NCBI GenBank assembly: GCA_009392215.1
Contig: VFGZ01000026.1
Span: 186,001-250,000 of the forward strand
DNA length: 64,000 nt
Direction: 5' to 3'
Source of the DNA: SAR202 cluster bacterium
GTDB taxonomy: Bacteria > Chloroflexota > Dehalococcoidia > Lucifugimonadales > Lucifugimonadaceae
Part shown: piece by piece, positions 43,501 to 51,040 of the stretch
How positions within the stretch are numbered: the first letter of the stretch is position 1
Layout: the number at the start of each line of letters is the position of its first letter
Position numbers and translations under genes: made by a program
Notes under the pieces: generated by a model
Told to the model about the DNA's origin: nothing
Databases searched by the model: none
Seen by the model: only the letters and a program-made list of their open reading frames with translations

Positions 43501-43948
43501 ATTTGGGTTTTCAGGTTACGGTCGTGAGAATGTTGAGTTTTACACGATAAAAGATCTGGATGAAAAATTTACCGATATCGTTCCGAGGAGAATTGATCGT
43601 ATTGCACCGTTGCATGCTACACGTATGGGACCAGCAATTAGACATACCGCAGCCAAATTATCTGAAGTCGAGGCTCGCTCCAGATTTCTTTTCCTCATAT
43701 CTGACGGGCGACCACAAGACAGAGGTTATTCTCGAGAGGGCGTTGAAAAAGAATACGCTGTTCACGACACTAGACAATCCCTTATTGAAGCTCGCCAAGA
43801 GGGGATAACGCCATTTTGTCTGACTGTAGACAAAGCGGGTCACGATTACATGAAAACAATGATGGATGATTTCAGTTACGAAGTTTTGCCGGATATCAAT
43901 CTGCTTCCCAAGCGCTTACCCCAGTTGTATCGTAATCTCACGACATAG
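40526..43948 (+). CDS. NorD/CbbO-like VWA-domain protein (1140 residues)
   Basis: This large protein has a helical N-terminal region (about 1-380), a middle domain, a strongly acidic Glu/Asp-rich linker (about 630-800), and a C-terminal von Willebrand A domain with the MIDAS motif DLSAS (Asp921-Ser925), a Thr loop in ATRMGPAIRHT and the acidic LISDGRPQD. This is the layout of NorD/CbbO, VWA partners of NorQ/CbbQ that deliver the ATPase to a target enzyme. NorD/CbbO are usually about 600-800 residues, so the N-terminal part is an enlargement. The start is TTG at 40526 with AAGG 7 nt upstream. The target is unknown. Confidence 0.86.
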   Translation: MTNSENEKHLVTFSVRKDLENFPSVVVERYELALEKLTERLAEETCDQWAREGLEIASKTVRSWEAAAEFFDASVAVQRQLPSGQFLKWGKTGTSLCEDSPSLAVAYFKSSPRAMLRLRPRYIDDWSNVCRELYRGTWKSSALACRLFEATPELLETLSFEEFCRFGGFLEILSRRSYDQAGDALGAGIELFPKIADDADRFIELAHIVAEKSWRETAELFDCATASLVELGATHRGPLISLARRLAVTGVSDAAGVLKDGSNAVNRVPVDTRDRLLEMTDGIAAVSASAAPEFLRIAPEILERVTFEQMVKWQSEGIKAASESEEAAIAYFKLESSNSQEMLDSLSSSIELSRVREIIQMYCLALTGHAIEVQASQQLAEKNIGWFQGELPTTEGTTIYMPTVINRYASKDENFGFFKVISTHQIGHIEFGSFTFDFNVPSNLFEDLRPNLPGAAELQAAKADEESIQSAGNSSGIALSDVVTSALTEEVAEKGDETKPEFLTDMSRFFDLFQERRLALDVFTVLESSRIDGYVSELYPGITVMYDLVRDAALESRPDVKDLPAREALVEFMIRVSLGQTDDMIVPAEHKDAARRLRRLIRKVTTVEANVEDAAEAAVRAYSLLIDISNDDLEDDDYEQLEPEEEEESDDSDQEENEVDRDEILEKFMNQLSSEGESDGESDQNTEEEEDQGEDDYSSPQEVDYRGEFKPELSQLLSQMQMMESGELSETGEMEPITQEQLEEMMKNAPEMEMEQVEGEEGGDEQVSEMIENLMKELQKRDPENQQFQPGPSQHVDEDGGPLVATEPGTYTYPEWDFRANEYKPNWCMIHEKIMTDGEPNFFRETLAENSSLLVQIKRQFELVIPEMYRKQKRLEDGEEHDLDAMLEAVIDLRVGVSPDEKLFWRRNKNERSVAVAFLLDLSASTAEAIDEAKKPSDDWGAPDDPVEYMVWLRSRRSEGLRRTYKRIVDVEKEGITLLVNSLETLGDTYGIFGFSGYGRENVEFYTIKDLDEKFTDIVPRRIDRIAPLHATRMGPAIRHTAAKLSEVEARSRFLFLISDGRPQDRGYSREGVEKEYAVHDTRQSLIEARQEGITPFCLTVDKAGHDYMKTMMDDFSYEVLPDINLLPKRLPQLYRNLTT

Positions 43949-43981
43949 ATTGGCTAGGTTCTGAGTCTAGAAGTGCGGGTA

Positions 43982-45004
43982 TTACTTGTCCGCTTCTAAT
44001 AGTTCTCCGAAAAACAAATCGAGTACGCGGTCTGACCATTGCAGGTCAACGGCTATGACATCTGATGTTTCATTTGCTACAGCGTATCGCGATTTGCCGT
44101 CGTTGGTTTTATCGCCGATAGTCATTGTTAATCGAGTAACTTCGGTTACATTGTTAGCGTTCTTGTTCTCCACGCGAATGGCAATGTATGGCGAATCAAC
44201 GGTCGTTCCAAAGGGGATATATTCATCATCGTCGTCAAGCCCTAAAGCGATTGCACCGTTAATAATGGGGTTGCCGAAATGCTCGATTTCCCTGTTCAAT
44301 GCGTCTGAGTCCGCTAACTGAGTACCGGTACAAGGGTCGGTCTCCAGCGGTACGTTGCATATGTACCAAAGTTCTTCATCACGATTGAATCCGTAGGCTC
44401 TAAGAACGTCGTTGTTGGTGAAGAGAATGACTTCACGGACTTTTCCATCGAGGGTGTAATACCATTCCGGTACGGGAGGATCGTAGACTAGACGTTCAAG
44501 TACGCCACCCCACGACGCGTCTACAAGAACCAGCTCTGATCCTTCTACACGCTCAAGGCGGGCATAGTGATTGATCCCGTCGGGTGTAAGGCCTCCAAGT
44601 ATCAGTTTTATAGTTGATTGGTCACGCAGGGTGACCGAAATGGTGGTACTCGGGTTATCCAGACCATAACGAGACTCGGCGTTATCGGACCCACCTAGCA
44701 CGCGCTTGGTTCTGGGACCACCTAGTAGTTGGGTAATTCCACCCCAGCGATAGGGATCAGCCGGGATGTCGTTTAGATTATCGAAGTACCAGCGGCGCTG
44801 TTTCTCATCTTCCCTTAGTGACCAACTGGCCTTCCCGTCAGCTGTTGAGATTTCTATGTTACGGAGGTCATCGGGTGAAACGGTATAAAAGTAAGGGGGT
44901 TCAGCTTCTTCAACTTCTTTCGAAGGATTTGTTAAAAACCACGTTACTCCTATAGCTACGTAGGAAAGGACCGTCAGCAGAACCAATAAAAGGCGCAGAT
45001 TCAT
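43982..45004 (-). CDS. DUF4340-domain protein of a Gld-like ABC cluster
   Basis: This 340-residue protein has an N-terminal hydrophobic anchor (about 4-25) and a long extracytoplasmic region with repeated beta-strand motifs of the DUF4340 type (SPDDLRNIEISTADG, LGLxxPSTTISVTL, GGLTPDG). DUF4340 proteins sit beside GldG-like ABC components in several phyla, and their role is unknown. It is the last of four same-strand genes, 3 nt after the GldG-like gene, so it probably belongs to one complex in the membrane. Confidence 0.85.
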   Translation of the reverse strand: MNLRLLLVLLTVLSYVAIGVTWFLTNPSKEVEEAEPPYFYTVSPDDLRNIEISTADGKASWSLREDEKQRRWYFDNLNDIPADPYRWGGITQLLGGPRTKRVLGGSDNAESRYGLDNPSTTISVTLRDQSTIKLILGGLTPDGINHYARLERVEGSELVLVDASWGGVLERLVYDPPVPEWYYTLDGKVREVILFTNNDVLRAYGFNRDEELWYICNVPLETDPCTGTQLADSDALNREIEHFGNPIINGAIALGLDDDDEYIPFGTTVDSPYIAIRVENKNANNVTEVTRLTMTIGDKTNDGKSRYAVANETSDVIAVDLQWSDRVLDLFFGELLEADK

Positions 45005-45007
45005 TGT

Positions 45008-46765
45008 CTAGCGCCTCCTCCACCAAGTCCAGAAACCGAAGATGCTAACTAACGCTGGCATCAACAGCCAGCCAGACCACCTGACGAAATCTCGCTCGTT
45101 TCTCGTCAAGAACATTTGACGATCTGCTTCAGTTTTCGCACGAATTGAGATTAGTTCGACATCCTTAGCTAGGAAGTTAACTGAGTTAATGAACAAGTCA
45201 GCGTTATTCGCGGACCCGAAGTAGTTATTAGTAGCGAAGTCGGTATCACCGATAAGCACCATGCTCATTGAAATAGTTGACTCACCATCGCTATATGTTC
45301 CACCTGCCAGTTCTCCGATAGCCTCAACTTCCACAGCTATAGGAAGGGGGCCACCAATATCTACACCTTGATCGAACCCTATAAAGTCAGGATCTGTTTC
45401 CGACCAGCTATATAGGGTAGTTGAGGCAAGCATTGCCTGTTGTACAACGGGGGTGGTATCGTCTACCAGCGGTACAGAAGCGGGATCAATCGTCCATCCG
45501 AAATGTGTAACCCCTGGCATGTAAAGAACTTCAAAATCACCCGTTATAGGGTGGGGCGGCATCTGCTGGTTACTCTTTTTGACCTGGATGAATGTCTCGT
45601 TTCCGCCGACATAACTAGCTCGGTCTGCAGCTTCCCCATCTCCCACGGCAACTCCATAGCGTGAGAGGAATTGCTTGAAACTATCAGGGGTGTCATCCGG
45701 TTCAAGCATGAACATAATACTGCCACCAGATCTTGCGTACTCGAGGAGAGCATTTTGATCTATTGGAAGTAATTCTTGAGTTGGATTTGCGAATACGATT
45801 ACAGCCGGGATCTCTAAAGGATCACCGATCGCTAGACGTGTAGCGAGCTCTTGAAGCGTTTCTACAAGAACAACGTAGTTTTCGCGATTCAAAGCCCTTC
45901 CCGCGAGCCCGATGCTTGTGTTTTCGGTGATGTCGAGGACATCGCGTTCAGAGTGACCTGTTACAAATAAGACTTTCTTCTGGCGGATTTCGTTTATCAC
46001 AAGCAGACCAGTAACTACCTGCTGCTCAGTGAACACATTTGATGTTTCACTTGGGTTGCCTCCGACGACAATCTCAGTGCGTAAGCTTTCAGTACCTTGA
46101 ATCGCAAGAGCGGGGAATTGGGTGACTCCAAATCCTGTTGCAACATTTGGGTTGATTTCAGGGTCTACCAGTTCGTATGTAAGTTCAAAATCTCCTGAGC
46201 GACGCCTGAATTCACTTAGCATATCTTCAGTGTCGCGCCAGGCTGCAGCGTCGGCTGCAGTATTAGTAGCAAAGAAGGCTGTGATTTTCACAGGCTCCTT
46301 CAAATTTTCCAAAGTGTTTACAACTTGTTCTTCGAGCAGAAATTGTTTGGTAGCTGTTGTATCTACACGTAACCATGCTGCTGGATTCGGACGATCGACT
46401 GCCCAGTGCAGGGTGAAATTCACTATAACGGCAATTGCGAGGAACACTATAAAAACGATAGCAGTATTAAGTCCGTAACGGCCTCTGCGACCGAAAACAG
46501 CCTGTCTTACTGTAGCCAATGAGATGATTGCGTCAACGAGAAGGATGGTGAAACCAATACCAATGACAATGTAAGATGGACCTTCTAGACCCCTGAGGAA
46601 AATCCATATCAGAACACCTACTACGACCGCGCCTATTCCAGCAAACGCCAGTGCTTGTCGTATAGATTGCGTGTTGCGTTTCAGATTCGCAAGAAAAGGA
46701 GTCTTCTTGCGAAGTGAATCTGGTGTGGGTCGGCTTGTCGGACTGTTATGTTGCTCTGTTGACAT
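45008..46765 (-). CDS. GldG-like auxiliary ABC membrane protein
   Basis: This 585-residue protein has three N-terminal hydrophobic segments (about 38-60, 64-85, 100-120), a large extracytoplasmic region with features of the GldG/ABC_transp_aux domain (VKITAFFATN, ILFVTGHSERD, VIVFANPTQELLPIDQNAL) and a C-terminal hydrophobic helix (about 560-580). GldG-like proteins pair with a GldF permease and GldA ATPase; they take part in gliding motility in Bacteroidota, but similar cassettes occur in non-gliding phyla. It lies 12 nt after the permease. Confidence 0.88.
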   Translation of the reverse strand: MSTEQHNSPTSRPTPDSLRKKTPFLANLKRNTQSIRQALAFAGIGAVVVGVLIWIFLRGLEGPSYIVIGIGFTILLVDAIISLATVRQAVFGRRGRYGLNTAIVFIVFLAIAVIVNFTLHWAVDRPNPAAWLRVDTTATKQFLLEEQVVNTLENLKEPVKITAFFATNTAADAAAWRDTEDMLSEFRRRSGDFELTYELVDPEINPNVATGFGVTQFPALAIQGTESLRTEIVVGGNPSETSNVFTEQQVVTGLLVINEIRQKKVLFVTGHSERDVLDITENTSIGLAGRALNRENYVVLVETLQELATRLAIGDPLEIPAVIVFANPTQELLPIDQNALLEYARSGGSIMFMLEPDDTPDSFKQFLSRYGVAVGDGEAADRASYVGGNETFIQVKKSNQQMPPHPITGDFEVLYMPGVTHFGWTIDPASVPLVDDTTPVVQQAMLASTTLYSWSETDPDFIGFDQGVDIGGPLPIAVEVEAIGELAGGTYSDGESTISMSMVLIGDTDFATNNYFGSANNADLFINSVNFLAKDVELISIRAKTEADRQMFLTRNERDFVRWSGWLLMPALVSIFGFWTWWRRR

Positions 46766-46777
46766 ATAAGTAAAGGC

Positions 46778-47539
46778 CTATCGCCATCGTCTTGCTTCGA
46801 GCACAAGGACCGTTAGAAGCAAGAACACTGCTGTTATTGATATGTAGTAGGCAATATCCGTGACTGAAATGATTCCTCTAGCAAAGTCTGCGAAGTGGCC
46901 TCCTTCAGCTACACCAAAACTATCCAAATCGAACACGGAAAAAGAGGCTCCAAGCTGGAAAGCATTCAGAACTTCAGAAGCTATGCCCGATAGACGTGCA
47001 CTTACGAAATCGATAATGGTGAGAGCGGTTAGGATTCCTGATCCGACAACCAAACCGACAATTTGATTACTACTGAGCGATGAGGCAAATAGGCCGACTG
47101 CAAGCGTTGCACCTGCATACATTGTGAGCCCCAGCAGGCCGCTCAGCAACGGTCCGATATCAGGATCTCCGTACACGAACAAAACTAACACAAAATAAAG
47201 AGACAAAATGATCATTATTAGCGTCATTGCAAATGCAGCGATGAACTTACCGAAAACGATCTCGAACTCACGTAACGGGGATGTCAGCAGTAATTCAAGA
47301 GTCCCCAGTTTTTGTTCTTCTGCGATAAGTCTCATGGTAAGGGCCGGGGACATGAAGATCATGAAGAAAATTGCTCCCGCCAAATACCCGCGAATGCTGG
47401 CTTCAGCAAATGCGTCGGACACTGATGCCACGAAGAAGAACCCAGTAATGGCCAAAAATGCTGCCGATACCACGTAGGCCATCGGGGATGCAAAATATGT
47501 TCGAATCTCTTTGATTGCTATAACGGAAATGAAGCGCAA
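46778..47539 (-). CDS. ABC-2 permease (GldF-like)
   Basis: This 253-residue membrane protein has about six hydrophobic segments. FISVIAIKEIRTYFASPMAY at the start and LIAEEQKLGTLELLLTSPL in the cytosolic coupling segment are characteristic of the ABC-2/GldF family. It is 3 nt after the ATPase gene and 12 nt before the GldG-like gene. The start is TTG at 47539. Substrate unknown. Confidence 0.9.
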   Translation of the reverse strand: MRFISVIAIKEIRTYFASPMAYVVSAAFLAITGFFFVASVSDAFAEASIRGYLAGAIFFMIFMSPALTMRLIAEEQKLGTLELLLTSPLREFEIVFGKFIAAFAMTLIMIILSLYFVLVLFVYGDPDIGPLLSGLLGLTMYAGATLAVGLFASSLSSNQIVGLVVGSGILTALTIIDFVSARLSGIASEVLNAFQLGASFSVFDLDSFGVAEGGHFADFARGIISVTDIAYYISITAVFLLLTVLVLEARRWR

Positions 47540-47542
47540 TGT

Positions 47543-48514
47543 TTACTCGTCTAAATTCTCTTCTGTTGTAAGTTCTAGGAAGATTTCTTCAAGTGTCATG
47601 GGAAGGGGTGTCAGGTTTGTCAGGCCCCAACCGTTGTTGATTATAGATTTTGCAATTTGTTCAGTTGCTTGAACATTCGGTTTAGCGTCAACGATGAAAG
47701 GGCTGAAGCCCTCCCTTTCCGATTTCTGAACCACCGATGCTCTGAGATCGGAGCGAGCATCTATGACGGATGAAATTTCACGCATGGAATTGATGAATTC
47801 TGGAGCTTCGGCACCACGGACGCTGATTTCTATTCGTTCAGCATGCTGGAGTTTTTCAGACAGGTCATCTGGCTTATCGTCAGCTACGATTCGACCATCA
47901 TTAATCACCAGAACCCGCTTGCAAATGGCACTGACCTCAGGAAGTATGTGAGAACTTAAGAGCATAGTGTGCTCTTCTCCCAAATTGCTTATCAGTTCTC
48001 TAGTTTCCACCACCTGTATTGGGTCGATGCCAATTGTTGGCTCATCCATAACAAGTACGTCAGGTTCATGCAATATTGCCTGTGCGATACCAGTCCTTTG
48101 ACGGTATCCCTTCGAAAGTCGTCCTACTAATGTGTTCCGATATTCCCCCAACTTGACCATGTCGATCACTTTTGGAAGCCGTTCTTGAACCCAAGAGCCG
48201 TTCATCCCTCTTATTTCACCCATATAGGTAAGGTAATCGGTTACAGTCATATCTAGGTAAAGAGGAACAGTTTCCGGTAGGTACCCGATATGGCGCCTTA
48301 CGTCCAGGGAATGGGATACCACATCGTAACCACCGACGGTTACTTCACCTTCGGTTGGAGGGGTGAATCCTGTCACAACTCGCATAGTCGTAGTCTTCCC
48401 AGCACCATTTGGACCTAGAAAACCGACTATCTCGCCTTTGAGAACTTCGAAAGAGACATCGATCACGGCCGGGTAGGGACCGTAATTCTTAGACATATGC
48501 TCAATCTTGATCAA
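47543..48514 (-). CDS. ABC transporter ATP-binding protein (GldA-like)
   Basis: This 323-residue ABC ATPase has Walker A GPNGAGKT near residue 35, signature LSKGYRQR, Walker B VLVMDEPTIGIDP and H-loop SSHIL. LSKGYRQR is typical of GldA/NatA-like ATPases. The C-terminal extension of about 100 residues ends acidic. The start is TTG at 48514, with GGAG at a 7-nt gap on the minus strand. It is the first gene of the four-gene cassette ATPase-permease-GldG-like-DUF4340. The gap to the divergent cysteine desulfurase is about 200 nt. Confidence 0.93.
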   Translation of the reverse strand: MIKIEHMSKNYGPYPAVIDVSFEVLKGEIVGFLGPNGAGKTTTMRVVTGFTPPTEGEVTVGGYDVVSHSLDVRRHIGYLPETVPLYLDMTVTDYLTYMGEIRGMNGSWVQERLPKVIDMVKLGEYRNTLVGRLSKGYRQRTGIAQAILHEPDVLVMDEPTIGIDPIQVVETRELISNLGEEHTMLLSSHILPEVSAICKRVLVINDGRIVADDKPDDLSEKLQHAERIEISVRGAEAPEFINSMREISSVIDARSDLRASVVQKSEREGFSPFIVDAKPNVQATEQIAKSIINNGWGLTNLTPLPMTLEEIFLELTTEENLDE

Positions 48515-48722
48515 TAGCTGACTCCAATTTCAGCGTAACTTTGATTATTAGCGATACAAAAATACCATTTTGCCAGACTGAAAAGCACTCTGTTTTGAGC
48601 GTGAAATAAGTGGAACACTTTTTTTCCCGCTGCTCACAAACTAAAATATCTTATCCAAGCTGAATCGCAACGGCTACATGTATTCGATGCGTATTTCGGG
48701 TTGTTGGTAAATACTGAGAATA

Positions 48723-49910
48723 ATGACTTCCAGCGACGATCGTATTAACTATCTTGACCATGCAGCTACGACTCCGATGCGTAATGAAGTAGTCGAGAAA
48801 ATGTTGCCATATTTCACTCAAAAATTTGGTAATCCTTCAAGTTTGTATTCTATGGCGGGAGAAGCAAGATACGCCCTTGATGAGGCCAGAGAGCAAATAG
48901 CTCATGTTCTCAATTCTCGCGAAAACGAGATAGTGTTTACTGGTAGTGGATCCGAATCCAACAATACGGCGATCAAAGGTCTCGCATTTACTCGAGAGCC
49001 AGGCAAGGGCCATATCGTCACGACGTCAATAGAGCATCATGCTGTTATTCATCCGGTTGAACAGCTGGAAAAAATGGGATATGACGCAACGTATATAGGG
49101 GTCGATAACACTGGTCGAGTAGACCCGGAGGAATTTGCATCGGCGGTTCGCCCCGATACATTTCTTGCGAGTGTGATGTTGGTTAATAACGAGATCGGAA
49201 CGATCCAGGCCGTGCGGCATATCGCAGACTTAACTCGTGAGTCCGGCATGTCTTGTGGTGCTGACGTGTTGTTTCATACCGACGCCGTACAGGCCGCAGG
49301 AAAAATCTCATTGGATGTGAATGAGCTTGGGGTGGATATGATGAGTTTGTCAGGACATAAAATCTACGGTCCTAAAGGGGTCGGGGTGTTATTTGTCAGG
49401 CGTGGAGTTGTGTTGGAACCATTAATTTCTGGCGGAGGACAGGAGCGTGATCGACGATCCGGTACAGAAAACGTCCCATTAGTCGTAGGTTTCGGTGAGG
49501 CCTTGACTCTATCTGAATCAGAACGACTCTCCACTAGATTACGTATGCAGCGTTTGTCCGATAGGTTAGTGAAGGGAATTATTGAAAAATTGCCTGAAGC
49601 AATTATTGACGGTGAACGTTCGTCCCACGTCCCAGAAATAATTAATGTTTCGTTTCAAGGAGTCGAGGGTGAATCTATACTCTTGGGTTTGGATTTCAAG
49701 GGTATAGCCGCCTCCAGTGGTAGCGCGTGTAGTTCTGCATCAGTTGAGCCTTCTCACGTGCTTTTAGCATTGGGGCAAGAACCGTCACTCGCAGTTGGAA
49801 GTGTGCGATTTTCGTTGGGTCGCCAGACAACCGACGAGGATATTACAGATGTATTGAAGGCTTTACCCCTTGTGTTGAAACAGCTCAGGGCGTTCCCTTC
49901 GTCTACTTAA
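48723..49910 (+). CDS. Cysteine desulfurase (NifS/IscS family)
   Basis: This 395-residue PLP enzyme takes sulfur from cysteine for Fe-S clusters or tRNA thiolation. YLDHAATTPM at the start, GSGSESNNTA, the PLP-lysine SGHKIYGPKGVG and the mobile active-site Cys loop SGSACSSASVEPSHV are all clear. It belongs to the group with a longer Cys loop. No iscU or sufU is adjacent; the product may supply MnmA (encoded at 58850-59995) or Fe-S enzymes such as NadA and MiaB. Single-gene unit. Confidence 0.94.
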   Translation: MTSSDDRINYLDHAATTPMRNEVVEKMLPYFTQKFGNPSSLYSMAGEARYALDEAREQIAHVLNSRENEIVFTGSGSESNNTAIKGLAFTREPGKGHIVTTSIEHHAVIHPVEQLEKMGYDATYIGVDNTGRVDPEEFASAVRPDTFLASVMLVNNEIGTIQAVRHIADLTRESGMSCGADVLFHTDAVQAAGKISLDVNELGVDMMSLSGHKIYGPKGVGVLFVRRGVVLEPLISGGGQERDRRSGTENVPLVVGFGEALTLSESERLSTRLRMQRLSDRLVKGIIEKLPEAIIDGERSSHVPEIINVSFQGVEGESILLGLDFKGIAASSGSACSSASVEPSHVLLALGQEPSLAVGSVRFSLGRQTTDEDITDVLKALPLVLKQLRAFPSST

Positions 49911-50073
49911 ACCAAGGTATTTGCTATAACAATTAAAGACTCTATTTGAAAAATACGGTTCGGCTCGGTAGTAATAATTACTGATTCTAATTGGTAAAAC
50001 TGCTGCATTGACTCAGGTACTTAATGTACTCTCAGGTGTCGTTCCGAATTCAACTGGGACCGTGGAGCAATGG

Positions 50074-50994
50074 ATGACTGAAAATAACAGAGAGAAAGAG
50101 GAATCTGCAGGCCAGGATCTCTCAGCTGCAGAACAAATCGAGCCGGTGACGGATACAGAAACTGTTGCTTTAGGGGATCGGGCTGGCCAACGTTTCCCCA
50201 CTCAAGTGCGTTCAGCCTTAGAGTACGCTGCTGCGAATAAATATGCATATGGCCCCCGCCTTCGTAACGCAGAACTGACATGGAATGTTGTATCTGCAGA
50301 ATCGATGACAGACGATATTGTTCGGGTGAGGGTTGAATTTGCTCCGGCCTCTGGTTTTAGAGGTGATTCGGGTATTGAATACATGGATGTGGATGCTAAT
50401 GGCAGTATTCTTGCCCGGCGTCAGATTAGAATTCCTAAAGAAAACACGCCTGTTCTGCTGATCGGAATAACTGGAATTTCGATTATTCTTGCCGTGATTT
50501 TTATAAGTTTGATGACTTGGCTAAAACCCGAAGCCGGAGATCCGTTGTATGTAGCGGGTCGAACGCTCTGGATACGGGCTGAACGACCTGAATCTCGTGA
50601 ATTCATAACCTACACCGGACTTGATAGTGAGGGCGATTTTCGTACTTGGGTAATTAATCCAGAAAATGAATCAGAGAATGATCTAGTTTATGTAAAGGTA
50701 AGTTTGTTTAATGAGACTTCCGGCTCAGTCAATTTGGTTATTGATGAAAAAGCAGCTAAGTTGCTGGATGGTGATCGGACTACCTACCTTCCTTTGAACA
50801 CTATCGATCGGACACTTGAGGCAGAAGCGGTCGGTAAAGTTAATTCGCCAGAATTCATGCCGATGTGGGGATCGTTAACTCTGGATGAGGGTGAGCAAGT
50901 GGTCGGCATGTTAGTATTCGAGCTACCAGAGGGGAGTTCGTTCACTGAACTACGTTGGGCTGCCTCAGATACTGCTGTCATTAAGTACCAGTAA
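50074..50994 (+). CDS. Single-pass membrane protein of unknown function
   Basis: This protein of about 306 residues is not recognised as a known family. It has a charged N-terminal part (about 1-45), a mixed domain (about 45-130), a strong hydrophobic helix near residues 134-158 (PVLLIGITGISIILAVIF), and a C-terminal beta-rich extracytoplasmic domain (about 165-306). That domain resembles telokin/DUF4352-type domains (paired strands VYVKVSLFNETSGSVNLVI and LTLDEGEQVVGMLVFELP); this is inference. The ATG at 50074 has GGAG with a 6-nt gap and is preferred over a TTG at 50008. It lies just upstream of mutS. Confidence 0.7.
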   Translation: MTENNREKEESAGQDLSAAEQIEPVTDTETVALGDRAGQRFPTQVRSALEYAAANKYAYGPRLRNAELTWNVVSAESMTDDIVRVRVEFAPASGFRGDSGIEYMDVDANGSILARRQIRIPKENTPVLLIGITGISIILAVIFISLMTWLKPEAGDPLYVAGRTLWIRAERPESREFITYTGLDSEGDFRTWVINPENESENDLVYVKVSLFNETSGSVNLVIDEKAAKLLDGDRTTYLPLNTIDRTLEAEAVGKVNSPEFMPMWGSLTLDEGEQVVGMLVFELPEGSSFTELRWAASDTAVIKYQ

Positions 50995-51040
50995 ACCGAC
51001 TTCATCCACTAGAAAAGGTTAGCGTACGCGCTAGAATCTG

